Shown here in pieces: positions 32,090-40,074 of a stretch of 64,000 nt of DNA; position 1 is the stretch's first letter; every line of letters starts with the position of its first letter. The translations under genes and the position numbers were made by a program. The DNA lies in contig OY969805.1 of NCBI GenBank assembly GCA_963703325.1, forward strand, positions 496,001 to 560,000, written 5' to 3'. Origin of the DNA: Aquilonibacter sp963703325 (lineage in GTDB: Bacteria; Vulcanimicrobiota; Vulcanimicrobiia; Vulcanimicrobiales; Vulcanimicrobiaceae). The notes beneath the pieces are model-generated. The model had not been told where the DNA came from. It searched no databases and worked only from the letters and a program-made list of their open reading frames with translations.

Positions 32090-33571
32090 ATGACTACGCC
32101 CGCCTCGCTCGGCTCGGACGCGCATCCTGCGCTCGGGCTCCGGCAGCCGCCTCGTGCGGCAGCTACGCCCGCCCAGCCCCCCGTCTCCGAGGACTATCGC
32201 CACGGGTTCCACGACACCGAAGAAAACTACGTTTTCAAGTCGGACAAGGGGCTGACGCGCGAAATCGTCGAGCGCATAAGCTCGATGAAGAACGAACCGG
32301 ACTGGATGCTGGAATTCCGGCTCAAGGCCTATGAGATCTTCGTGTCCAAGCCGATGCCGACGTGGGGCGACACCGAGTTGCTCAATGCAATCGACTTCGC
32401 CGACATCCACTACTTCGTGAAGTCGACCGACAAGACCGAGCGCTCGTGGGACGACGTCCCCGACGATATCAAGCGCACGTTCGACCGTTTGGGCATCCCC
32501 GAGGCCGAGCGTAAGTTTCTCGCCGGCGTTTCCGCACAATACGAATCGGAAGTCGTCTATCACAACGTCAGCAAAGAGCTCGACGCGCAAGGCGTGTTGT
32601 TCTGCGACATGGATACGGCGGTCAAGCAATATCCCGATATCGTCCGGAAGTATCTCGCGACGGTGATCCCCATCGCCGACAACAAATTTTCGGCCCTCAA
32701 TTCGGCAGTCTGGTCGGGTGGTTCGTTCATCTACGTGCCGCCGGGCGTCGAAGTGAAGATGCCGCTCCAGGCGTACTTCCGCATCAATGCCGAGAACATG
32801 GGCCAGTTCGAACGCACGCTGATCATCGCCGACAAAGGCGCGAAGATCCACTACATCGAGGGCTGCACCGCGCCGAAGTTTTCGACTTCGTCGCTGCACA
32901 GCGCGGTCGTCGAGTTGGTCGCGCACGATGATGCCTCGATTCGTTACACGACGATCCAGAACTGGTATCGCAATATCTACAATCTCGTGACCAAGCGTGC
33001 GATCGCAAACAAAAACGCAACGGTTGAATGGGTCGACGGCAACATCGGCTCCAAGCTGACGATGAAGTACCCGTCCATCTACTTGATGGGCGAGGGCGCG
33101 CGCGGTGAGATTCTCTCGATGGCATTCGCAGGCGAGGGTCAACACCAAGACGCCGGTGCGAAGGTGATTCACGCGGCGCCGAACACAACGTCGGTCGTCA
33201 CCAACAAGAGTGTGAGCGCGCACGGCGGCAAGACAACGTACCGCGGCCTCGTCGAGATCTTCCCGGGCGCAGTTGGCGCGAAGACGCGCGTGAGATGCGA
33301 CGCCTTGATCATGGACGATCAATCGGCGAGCGACACAAAGCCGACGATGAAGATTCACGAGCAGCGTTCGACAGTGGAACACGAGGCGAGTGTCTCCAAG
33401 ATCGGCGAGGATCAGCTCTTCTATACGATGTCGCGCGGACTCTCCGAAGCTGACGCGACGGCGATGATCGTCAACGGCTTCTTCGACTTCTTCGTTAAAG
33501 AATTGCCGATGGAATACGCGGTCGAGTTGAACCGTCTCGTCAAGATGGAGATGGAAGGCGCCGTCGGCTAG
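32090..33571 (+). CDS. sufB: Fe-S cluster assembly protein SufB
   Basis: 493 residues. SufB is the scaffold subunit of the SufBC2D machine. Typical blocks are ISSMKNEPDWMLEFRLKAYEIF, FLAGVSAQYESEVVYHNV, NKFSALNSAVWSGGSFIYVP and the C-terminal RGLSEADATAMIVNGFFDFF. GAGGG precedes the ATG closely. sufC, sufD and sufS are not adjacent. The following genes are a secreted protein, a Rieske ferredoxin and an acylase, so the usual suf operon is broken up here. Confidence 0.96.
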   Translation: MTTPASLGSDAHPALGLRQPPRAAATPAQPPVSEDYRHGFHDTEENYVFKSDKGLTREIVERISSMKNEPDWMLEFRLKAYEIFVSKPMPTWGDTELLNAIDFADIHYFVKSTDKTERSWDDVPDDIKRTFDRLGIPEAERKFLAGVSAQYESEVVYHNVSKELDAQGVLFCDMDTAVKQYPDIVRKYLATVIPIADNKFSALNSAVWSGGSFIYVPPGVEVKMPLQAYFRINAENMGQFERTLIIADKGAKIHYIEGCTAPKFSTSSLHSAVVELVAHDDASIRYTTIQNWYRNIYNLVTKRAIANKNATVEWVDGNIGSKLTMKYPSIYLMGEGARGEILSMAFAGEGQHQDAGAKVIHAAPNTTSVVTNKSVSAHGGKTTYRGLVEIFPGAVGAKTRVRCDALIMDDQSASDTKPTMKIHEQRSTVEHEASVSKIGEDQLFYTMSRGLSEADATAMIVNGFFDFFVKELPMEYAVELNRLVKMEMEGAVG

Positions 33572-33608
33572 ACGGGCCTTCTGCTTCTTTCTGCTCTCGT
33601 GCGCCGTA

Positions 33609-34094
33609 GTGCACGGGCGCGCTCGCGCGTGGGATCTCGTCTGCGAGGCAGCGATTCCCGTCACCATGGTCGACAAGATCGATTCCGCCACAGCCTTTCC
33701 CGGCATGGTCTTCCGCTTTAAAACGACGATCACTGCGCGCATCGACGACGTGCTCGTCCCGCAGAACGCGATCGGTTACGGCGTCGTCCGCGAGGTCACC
33801 GCCGCCAGCAACCACGACCGCAACGGCTCGCTGACGCTCGAAATTCGGGAACTCATCTATCAGAAGCGCGTGCTTCAAATAATCGCCGACCCGCGCGACA
33901 CCACGCTCTGGGCACCGGCCCAGACCTTAACCGAGCGCGCCACGGGCTTTCTGCCGATTCCCGGCATCGTCCGCACCGCAGTCAACGAAATGCGTTGGGG
34001 GAAGAACGTCGTGATCGGTCCCGGCTTTAATTTTCACATCCTGAGCCTCGGCGATCCGAGGAACCTCGCGCCTTGCCACAAAGTCGGGCAATGA
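33609..34094 (+). CDS. Hypothetical secreted protein with unusual start
   Basis: 161 residues from GTG 33609 as the only usual start codon in this frame after the sufB 3' end. Upstream of it the same frame reads RRAFCFFLLSCAVVHGRARA, a signal-peptide-like stretch that ends before WDLVCEAAIP. This suggests initiation at a non-standard codon (for example CTG) or a sequencing error. The body has several short beta-like segments and a conserved-looking LGDPRNLAPC tail. I do not recognise a family. It overlaps the Rieske gene by ATGA. Confidence 0.55.
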   Translation: MHGRARAWDLVCEAAIPVTMVDKIDSATAFPGMVFRFKTTITARIDDVLVPQNAIGYGVVREVTAASNHDRNGSLTLEIRELIYQKRVLQIIADPRDTTLWAPAQTLTERATGFLPIPGIVRTAVNEMRWGKNVVIGPGFNFHILSLGDPRNLAPCHKVGQ

Positions 34095-34393
34095 TGGAAC
34101 GAGCTCTCGGCGCCGCAGCCGACATCCCGCCGGGACGCGAGAAGTCTTTCAACGTCGACGGTAGCGAGATTCTCGTGTGTAACGTCGGTGGCACGTTCTA
34201 TGCTATCGACGACGTATGCACGCATGACGGCGGTCCGCTCGACCAGGGAATGCTCGAGGGCTATTGCGCCATCTGTCCGCGTCATGGCGCGACCTTCGAC
34301 GTGCGCACCGGTGCCGCGACGCTGCCGGCGGTAATCCCCGTAGCCACGTACACCGTCGTCGAGCGCGACGGCACGCTCTACGTGCAGCTATGA
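34091..34393 (+). CDS. Rieske-type [2Fe-2S] ferredoxin
   Basis: 100 residues. Cluster ligands are clear: Cys43-x-His45 in CTHDGGPLDQG and Cys62-x-x-His65 in CPRHGATFDVRTG. It has the stand-alone ferredoxin size with no membrane anchor, like NirD or the biphenyl dioxygenase-type ferredoxins. It is coupled to the upstream gene by ATGA and to the downstream acylase by ATGA. Proximity to sufB is suggestive but not proof of a common function. Confidence 0.9.
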   Translation: MMERALGAAADIPPGREKSFNVDGSEILVCNVGGTFYAIDDVCTHDGGPLDQGMLEGYCAICPRHGATFDVRTGAATLPAVIPVATYTVVERDGTLYVQL

Positions 34394-36492
34394 TACGCAC
34401 CATTCTCGGGGCGATCGCTATCGTCGTCGGAGTCGTCGTCCTGATCATCGCCCTATATGCGGGCAACATCGCGGTCGGCATGCATTCCACCGCGACCGTT
34501 AGCGGCACGATCGCCGGAAGCGGCGTGCACGCCCCCGTGCAAATTCTGCGGGACGGGCGCGCTGTACCACATATCCGTGCGGCCAACGACCATGATCTCT
34601 TCTTTGCCGAAGGCTACGTCATGGCGCAAGATCGACTCTTCCAGCTCGATCTGCTGCGCCGATTCGTGTACGGCGATCTCTCCCAAATCCTCGGGTCGGC
34701 TGCTTTACGATCTGACGAGAATGCGCGCGTGGTGCCGGTTCGCGCGATCGTCGATCGGCAATGGCAAACGCTCGGCGTCCAAGAGCAAGCGATGGTGCAG
34801 GCCTTTACCGACGGCGTCAATGCGGCGGCAAAGCGTGAGCCTACGCCGGTCGAGTTCCGCGTGCTCGATTACGACATGAAGCCTTGGCGGCCGCAAGACT
34901 CACTCGCGGTGTCGTTTGCGACCGTGCTCGACCTCACCGACAACTGGAACGATATCGCCGCGCGCGTTGGAAATGAACCGTTGCTGACCGATCCGTGTTT
35001 CGACGCCCCGGTCACTGAAGGTCTCGCGCGCGTTGCCGATCCGGCACACTGCAGCACAAATACCGCTCGCGCGGCCTTGATTCGCAGCCTCCTCGACACA
35101 CGTCCACCGATCGGTAGCAATGACTGGGCCGCCGGCGCCGCTCACTCGGCGACGCACCGCGCGCTGCTCGCGAACGACCCGCATCTGCATCTCGGCATCC
35201 CCGGCGTGTGGTATCTCGTCGACATGCAGGCGCCCGGCTTTCACGTCGCCGGCGCAACGCTGGTCGGCACACCCGGCGTCACGCTGGGCCACAACGACCG
35301 CATCGCGTGGGGTGCAACCAACGGAACGGTCACCGCGCTGAGCATCTTCGAGCCACCGGCGTCACTTGACGAAGCAAACTGGCAGACTGAGACCTTTCAT
35401 CTGCGCGTCGGCCGCGACGTCACCAAGAAATACTATCGCGGACCGCACGAGTTCGGCACCAATGTCCTCGTGCGCGGCGCCCCACGCTTTGTTCTCGTGC
35501 GCTGGAATGCGTACGAGACGCCGCGTTCTCCGTTCATGACCTTCGACGGACTCAACCGCGCGCGCAGCATCGAAGACGCGCTCGCGGCGTTGCGTCGCTA
35601 TCCGGGACCAACGCAAAACTTCGTGCTCGCCGACGTGAGCGGTCGCGTTGCCTATCAGCTCGGCGGCGAGATTCCCGACGATCCGCTCTGGTCGCGCGAC
35701 ATTCATCCGGCCGGCGATCTCGCCAAGCACTACCCGAACGTGCCGTTCGACAAGCTGCCGCACGTCGCACCGTCGCTCGGCGCGATCGTGTGGACATCGA
35801 ATAACAAGATCTACGGCCCGTCGTATCCCTATCGGCTCAGCGCAGCGTTTGCCACGCCATGTCGCGCCTATCGCGTCGCGCAGTTGCTGCGCGCACGCGC
35901 GACGTACGACGTCAACTACTTCGCCTCGATGCAGATGGACGTGCTCTCGGTCTGCGAGCGCCAACTCGCGTCCTTCGTTCCGGCGCTCATTGCCTGGGAC
36001 GGCCGCTTCACGCCGAACTCCGCCGACGCGACTGCGGCCTATCATTTGCGCCTGGCGCTCGTGCGCGAGTTCGGCGGGATGACCAAAGCCATGCTCGGTT
36101 CGCGCGCGCGACCGGGCGCGATCACCGCACTGGCTGCGGTCGGCGATCCATCGCCGCAACCGTGGGGCGTCGCCGGCGCGGTACAGGTCGAACATCCGCT
36201 CGCGGCGCTCGGTATGTCATTTTTGAACGGCACGAAGTTCGCCGGGAACGGCGACGCGTACACCGTGCACGTGCAGAACAACGGCTTCTCGCAAAGTTTC
36301 CGCGCGGTGTGGGACGTCGGGAATTGGGACGCGGGCGGTATTACGATCCCGCAAGGTGAGTCGGGCCGTCCCGGCAGCGGTCACTACACCGACGAAGCCG
36401 CCGACTGGGTGACGGGCCGCCTACTCGCCTTGCCATACTCCGATGCGGCAGTCGCTCGGGCCGCCGTCAGCCGGCTTACGCTCCAGCCTTAG
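34390..36492 (+). CDS. Penicillin acylase family Ntn hydrolase
   Basis: 700 residues. A membrane anchor (about 5-26) is followed by the acylase fold. The autocatalytic cleavage site and nucleophile are at GSNDWAAG (Ser243), splitting the proenzyme into alpha and beta chains, and AEGYVMAQDRLFQLDLLRR is the alpha-chain mark of the family. Members hydrolyse amide bonds of N-acyl homoserine lactones, penicillins or acyl amino acids. The true substrate is unknown. It is probably exported, facing the outside or the periplasm. Confidence 0.88.
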   Translation: MIRTILGAIAIVVGVVVLIIALYAGNIAVGMHSTATVSGTIAGSGVHAPVQILRDGRAVPHIRAANDHDLFFAEGYVMAQDRLFQLDLLRRFVYGDLSQILGSAALRSDENARVVPVRAIVDRQWQTLGVQEQAMVQAFTDGVNAAAKREPTPVEFRVLDYDMKPWRPQDSLAVSFATVLDLTDNWNDIAARVGNEPLLTDPCFDAPVTEGLARVADPAHCSTNTARAALIRSLLDTRPPIGSNDWAAGAAHSATHRALLANDPHLHLGIPGVWYLVDMQAPGFHVAGATLVGTPGVTLGHNDRIAWGATNGTVTALSIFEPPASLDEANWQTETFHLRVGRDVTKKYYRGPHEFGTNVLVRGAPRFVLVRWNAYETPRSPFMTFDGLNRARSIEDALAALRRYPGPTQNFVLADVSGRVAYQLGGEIPDDPLWSRDIHPAGDLAKHYPNVPFDKLPHVAPSLGAIVWTSNNKIYGPSYPYRLSAAFATPCRAYRVAQLLRARATYDVNYFASMQMDVLSVCERQLASFVPALIAWDGRFTPNSADATAAYHLRLALVREFGGMTKAMLGSRARPGAITALAAVGDPSPQPWGVAGAVQVEHPLAALGMSFLNGTKFAGNGDAYTVHVQNNGFSQSFRAVWDVGNWDAGGITIPQGESGRPGSGHYTDEAADWVTGRLLALPYSDAAVARAAVSRLTLQP

Positions 36493-36502
36493 GCGGAGGC
36501 CG

Positions 36503-36532
36503 TTGACACCGGGGGTGCCCCCCTGGTAGTGT
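36503..36532 (+). promoter_or_regulatory. Promoter for rplU with a palindrome in the spacer
   Basis: A perfect -35 TTGACA at 36503-36508 and TAGTGT at 36527-36532 are 18 bases apart, just upstream of rplU ATG 36542. The spacer holds GGGGGTGCCCCC, a palindrome that could be a regulator site. Confidence 0.5.
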
Positions 36533-36541
36533 GTGTCAGTT

Positions 36542-36853
36542 ATGTACGCGATCATTCAGACCGGCGGCAAGCAAGTGCGCGTCGCGGAAGGCGATATCAT
36601 TCGCACCGACCTCGTCGATCTCGAGGCCGGCGCCGACGTCACGTTCGACCAGGTCGTGCTCGCGAGCACCGGCAGCGACGTCAAGGTTGGCGCCCCGACC
36701 CTTTCGGGCGCGACCGTAACCGGCACCGTGGTGCGCCAGGCCAAGGACAAGAAGATCCTGGTCTTCCGCTATAAAGCGAAAAAGCGCGTCCGCAAACTCA
36801 ACGGCCACCGTCAGCGCTTCGCCGAAGTCAAAATCACGAAGATCAGCCTCTAG
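36542..36853 (+). CDS. rplU: 50S ribosomal protein L21
   Basis: 103 residues, the normal length. The N-terminus MYAIIQTGGKQVRVAEGD and the C-terminal KAKKRVRKLNGHRQRF are diagnostic. Start ATG 36542. A GTG three codons earlier is in frame but not needed. It starts the rplU-prp pair. The usual third gene, rpmA (L27), is not the next gene. Confidence 0.97.
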   Translation: MYAIIQTGGKQVRVAEGDIIRTDLVDLEAGADVTFDQVVLASTGSDVKVGAPTLSGATVTGTVVRQAKDKKILVFRYKAKKRVRKLNGHRQRFAEVKITKISL

Positions 36854-36876
36854 CCCTTCGACGGGCTGCGGGCGAC

Positions 36877-37218
36877 ATGGTTGAAGTGACCTTTTACCGG
36901 GATGGCCGCGAGCGGCCGGCCCGGTTTTTTGCATCCGGACACGTTGAAATTCCAAAGAGCAGCTCCGACGAATACTCACTGGTCTGCGCGGCGGTTTCGG
37001 CGGTCCTCCAGGCAGCGCGCGCCGGTCTCGAAGAGCACGTGAAGATCGACACGGGTGCGCAGATGCACCCTGGGTACCTCGAGGTGACGATTCCGCAATC
37101 CGACCGCGACGATCGTGCCGTAGCAGCGATCATCGCGACCGCAGCGATTGCGATCGACCAGATCGCCAAGCAGTACCCGCAGCACGTGCGCGTAACTCAT
37201 CGTCGCGAAACCGGGTAA
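36877..37218 (+). CDS. prp: Ribosomal-processing cysteine protease Prp
   Basis: 113 residues, YsxB-like. In the family the protease removes an N-terminal extension of L27. The catalytic pair is present: His22 in ASGHVEIP and Cys37 in EYSLVCAAVSAVLQ. It lies between rplU and a small membrane protein. In most genomes it lies between rplU and rpmA, but rpmA is absent from this window. Confidence 0.9.
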   Translation: MVEVTFYRDGRERPARFFASGHVEIPKSSSDEYSLVCAAVSAVLQAARAGLEEHVKIDTGAQMHPGYLEVTIPQSDRDDRAVAAIIATAAIAIDQIAKQYPQHVRVTHRRETG

Positions 37219-37246
37219 CATAGGCAGATACCGAAGGAGATTTTGC

Positions 37247-37531
37247 ATGTCTGACACGTTTCGTACCACCCCGCCCGATCAGCAGTGGTCGGGGTCCAAC
37301 TCCGCCGGCAACGGCTATCAGGGCGCCTTCGGCAGCGAACCAAATCCGGGAGAAGCCGAGAACGAGGTGGGCAAGGCGATGCTCATCGGCCTGCTCGGCG
37401 GACTGGTTTCGGCGGCCGGCTATATGGTCTATCGTCGCCTACCCGACGAGCAAAAGGAACGCCTCAACGCGCAGGTGCGTGCTATCGTGGCGCAGCGCAT
37501 AACCGAGCTCCGCCAAAACTTCAATATTTAA
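37247..37531 (+). CDS. Small single-helix membrane protein
   Basis: 94 residues. A Gly/Ser/Asn-rich N-terminal tail (1-40) is followed by one hydrophobic segment (AMLIGLLGGLVSAAGYMVY, about residues 45-63) and a charged helix ending in ITELRQNFNI. AAGGAGA lies 8 bases before the ATG. Its position after prp takes the place usually held by rpmA. No family is recognised. Confidence 0.65.
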   Translation: MSDTFRTTPPDQQWSGSNSAGNGYQGAFGSEPNPGEAENEVGKAMLIGLLGGLVSAAGYMVYRRLPDEQKERLNAQVRAIVAQRITELRQNFNI

Positions 37532-37546
37532 GCGGCTTCGCTCGCG

Positions 37547-37792
37547 CTATTCTTCCGCCGGGGGACGGATCTCGCTTGCTGACGGCGGCATTGGTGGCGG
37601 CATTTTCGTCTCACTCGTTCGTGCATCGCTTACGTCCGCAGCGCGCTCCATTTCGGCGATGAACGAATGCGAGGTGTTCTGCACCTCGCGCATCACGCGG
37701 CCGGCTTGGCGCATGATTTTCGGGAGCTGATCCGGCCCGAAGAGCAATAGGGCTAGGACGGAAACCACCATGATGTCAGGGACGGAAAACAT
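37547..37792 (-). CDS. tatA: Sec-independent translocase protein TatA/B
   Basis: 81 residues. The single N-terminal membrane helix leads to the hinge FGPDQLPKIMRQAGRVMRE, the conserved Phe-Gly-Pro-x-x-Leu-Pro motif of TatA/TatB. It continues with an amphipathic helix and an acidic Pro-rich tail. It is convergent with the small membrane protein gene. The substrate-binding protein at 21875 has a twin-arginine-like signal that could use this pathway. Confidence 0.9.
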   Translation of the reverse strand: MFSVPDIMVVSVLALLLFGPDQLPKIMRQAGRVMREVQNTSHSFIAEMERAADVSDARTSETKMPPPMPPSASEIRPPAEE

Positions 37793-37809
37793 TAGATCTT
37801 TCGTTCAGC

Positions 37810-37845
37810 CTTGGGGGCCCCAAGCCCCACCACAGAAGCGGTGGG
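37810..37845. repeat. Two hairpins in the tatA upstream region
   Basis: CTTGGGG/CCCCAAG (37810-37824, loop of one base) and CCCACC/GGTGGG (37826-37845) stand in the 59-base gap between divergent tatA and the next plus gene. They may act as a regulatory or transcript-stability structure. Confidence 0.3.
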
Positions 37846-37851
37846 AATGGC

Positions 37852-38379
37852 ATGAGGATGGACACTAAAGGGAATCCTCCCACGCCTGTGCAAGCAGGCC
37901 CGTCCGCCGTGAAGATCATCTACACGCGGGGTAATCGTACCGAAACGCTTGCCTCGTTGGCGACCCTTCGCAAGATCCTGAGCCGCTTCGTCGCCCACCG
38001 AGTCTTCTACGAAGTCTCGAGTCGCAGCAAGCGCGGTCATGAATTCTTTTCCGCCAAAAACGTCTTCGTCGTCGGTTCGATCGAAGTCACGAACTACGAG
38101 CATCTCAAGATTTTGATCTTCGACGCGAATCACGCAGCCCACTCAATCGAAATTCTCAATCCGCAAACGATGCGCATCTACGATGAGATGCCCGGCCGCG
38201 GATTTGCCGTGTCGTTTATCAGCGAGAGCGAGAACGGCGTCGAGACGCGCTGCTATATTCGCGATGAAGGCGAAGACGCCGATCGCATCAAGGAAATGAC
38301 GGCGCTCGAAAAGATCACATTGCCGCAGCTCTTCGAATATCTTGAAGAGCTCACGGCCGTCGAAGCGTCAAAGCTTTAG
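37852..38379 (+). CDS. Hypothetical protein, 175 residues
   Basis: 175 residues with alternating beta and helical segments and no transmembrane or signal region. A long central beta region (VKIIYTRGNRTETLASLATL, SFISESENGVETRCYI) and an acidic tail are visible, but no family is recognised. ATG 37852 and ATG 37858 are both possible. Its last 12 bases overlap the end of the convergent gene on the other strand. Confidence 0.6.
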   Translation: MRMDTKGNPPTPVQAGPSAVKIIYTRGNRTETLASLATLRKILSRFVAHRVFYEVSSRSKRGHEFFSAKNVFVVGSIEVTNYEHLKILIFDANHAAHSIEILNPQTMRIYDEMPGRGFAVSFISESENGVETRCYIRDEGEDADRIKEMTALEKITLPQLFEYLEELTAVEASKL

Positions 38380-38874
38380 CAAGACTTCGGTCACGTCGCC
38401 GGGTGAGATGTGCATGGCGGCGAGAACGCCCGGCGAGCGAATCGCATCGGCGGCGATGCCGAACGCGACGTGCTTTGGCAGAAATTTTTCTCCGTCGGGG
38501 ACCCGCTTCGCGGCTTCGTTCCAAACGTTGAAGGCTTCGCGGCTCAGCCACACGCTTTTGCTGCCGTCAGGCACCTTGAATGCCAGCGTGTTGAAGCGCA
38601 GCAGCGCGGGACGCTCGCCGGGCTGCGCGTTGGGTTCCGGCACCCGCGAGGCGGTGAGACGAACGCCGGCATCTTCGGGCAACTCGTAATTCTCGAGCTT
38701 CTCGCGCGGCAGCACTTCTTCGAGCGCCGGCCCTAGCGTCGGCTCTTCGAGCAGTGCAATGAGCAGGGTTCGTACCGTGATGAATGGCTCGCGCAACTGC
38801 CCGGCGAGCTGAGCGGCGTTGCGCATAAACGCCAAGACTTCATCTGAAAGGAAGATCTGCTCGCTCTCTGCCAT
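38368..38874 (-). CDS. Stand-alone Clp N-terminal-domain-like protein
   Basis: 168 residues from ATG 38874 with GGGAGG upstream. Residues 1-75 resemble the Clp N-domain repeat: FLSDEVLAFMRNAAQLAGQ, then REPFITVRTLLIALLEEPTLGPALEEVL. No ATPase domain follows. The C-terminal half has a second, weaker helical repeat and a short tail. Such proteins occur as ClpC adaptors or as orphan domains. The gene is divergent from trmD across 63 bases. Confidence 0.6.
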   Translation of the reverse strand: MAESEQIFLSDEVLAFMRNAAQLAGQLREPFITVRTLLIALLEEPTLGPALEEVLPREKLENYELPEDAGVRLTASRVPEPNAQPGERPALLRFNTLAFKVPDGSKSVWLSREAFNVWNEAAKRVPDGEKFLPKHVAFGIAADAIRSPGVLAAMHISPGDVTEVLLKL

Positions 38875-38937
38875 ACGTGAGCCTCCCTTGGCGTCCAGCG
38901 GGGCCACCCCTGCGCCCCCAAGAACTCCCAGACGCCC

Positions 38938-39630
38938 ATGCTCACGATCGACGTCGTTACGCTCTTCCCGGAGGTTTTCGCGCCTTTCGTCGGGCTTTCG
39001 ATTGTCGGGCGCGCGGTCGAAGCCGGAACCATTGCAATCCACTACCATCATTTGCTCGACGTTTTGCGCGGCAGCGAACGCGCCGACGACGTTCCGTATG
39101 GCGGCGGTAGCGGGATGGTGCTTCGGATCGAGCCGCTCGCTCGTGTGCTCGACGCGATCATCGCCGCGGCCCCCCCAAACGAGCGGCGATCGATCGTTGT
39201 TCCCGCGCCTGGCGGTCGCGCGTTCACGCACGCCGCAGCCGAGCAACTCGCACAGCTCGACCGCTTGATCCTGATCTGCGGCCATTACGAGGGCATTGAC
39301 GAACGCCTCGCCGAGCTCTATCCGATTGAAGAGTTCACGGTCGGCGATTTCGTCTTGACCGGCGGCGAGCTGGCGGCGCTGGCGATTCTCGACGCGGCGG
39401 CCCGGCTCGTTCCGGGGGTAATCGATCCGGACTCGGCCGCGCAGGAATCCTTTGCCAACGGCCTGCTGGACCACCCGAGCTACACCCGGCCGGCGGTCTT
39501 CCGCGGGGTCGAGGTACCGGACGTCCTCCTGTCCGGGGATCACGCCAAGATCGCGGCCTGGCGCCGGGAACAATCCCGCGCCCGCACCGCCGCCCGCCGC
39601 AAGGACTTGCTGGACGAGCCTCGGCCGTGA
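38938..39630 (+). CDS. trmD: tRNA (guanine-N1-)-methyltransferase
   Basis: 230 residues. It methylates G37 of tRNAs with a trefoil-knot SPOUT fold. Marks: IDVVTLFPEVFAPFV, DDVPYGGGSGMVLRI, LILICGHYEGIDERL and DFVLTGGELAALAILDA. It precedes rplS, as in the widespread rpsP-rimM-trmD-rplS cluster, although rpsP and rimM are not upstream here. Confidence 0.97.
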   Translation: MLTIDVVTLFPEVFAPFVGLSIVGRAVEAGTIAIHYHHLLDVLRGSERADDVPYGGGSGMVLRIEPLARVLDAIIAAAPPNERRSIVVPAPGGRAFTHAAAEQLAQLDRLILICGHYEGIDERLAELYPIEEFTVGDFVLTGGELAALAILDAAARLVPGVIDPDSAAQESFANGLLDHPSYTRPAVFRGVEVPDVLLSGDHAKIAAWRREQSRARTAARRKDLLDEPRP

Positions 39631-39701
39631 TACTATCCCGAGGTTGTCGCGGGGCCCACGCCCTGTCGTATTTTGCATCTGCCGTATAGAGAATTTGTGC
39701 C

Positions 39702-40052
39702 ATGAACGTCATCGACGTACTGAATAGCGAGCAGCTCAAGGACTCGGTCCCCGACTTTCGGTCGGGCGATACGGTCAAGGTCTATTCCAAGGTTACCGAA
39801 GGCGGTAAGGAACGCGTGCAGATGTTCGAAGGCGTCGTCACGGTCTGCAAGGGCGGCGGTTCGCACGCGGCGGTGACGGTGCGCCGTGTGGCGCACGGGG
39901 TTGGCGTCGAGAAGACGTTCCTCGTGCACAGCCCGCGCGTCGAGAAAATTGAAGTGAGCAAGCGCGGCATCGTCCGCCGCAGCCGCCTCTACTACCTCAG
40001 CGAGAAGATCGGTAAGGCCGCGCGCATCAAAGAAAAGAAAGCGGTCAAGTAA
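39702..40052 (+). CDS. rplS: 50S ribosomal protein L19
   Basis: 116 residues. DFRSGDTVKVYSKVTEGG, the central FEGVVTVCKGGGSHAAVTVRR and the C-terminal LYYLSEKIGKAARIKEK match L19. It follows trmD after about 70 bases. A TATAGA lies upstream as a possible -10. It is followed closely by three signal peptidase genes. Confidence 0.97.
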   Translation: MNVIDVLNSEQLKDSVPDFRSGDTVKVYSKVTEGGKERVQMFEGVVTVCKGGGSHAAVTVRRVAHGVGVEKTFLVHSPRVEKIEVSKRGIVRRSRLYYLSEKIGKAARIKEKKAVK

Positions 40053-40074
40053 GCCGCTGACGCCTTTCGTACTC

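Noticed and set aside
32066..33742. Minus-strand 558-residue ORF across sufB
   Set aside because: Antisense to sufB. The composition is typical of a GC-rich shadow frame.
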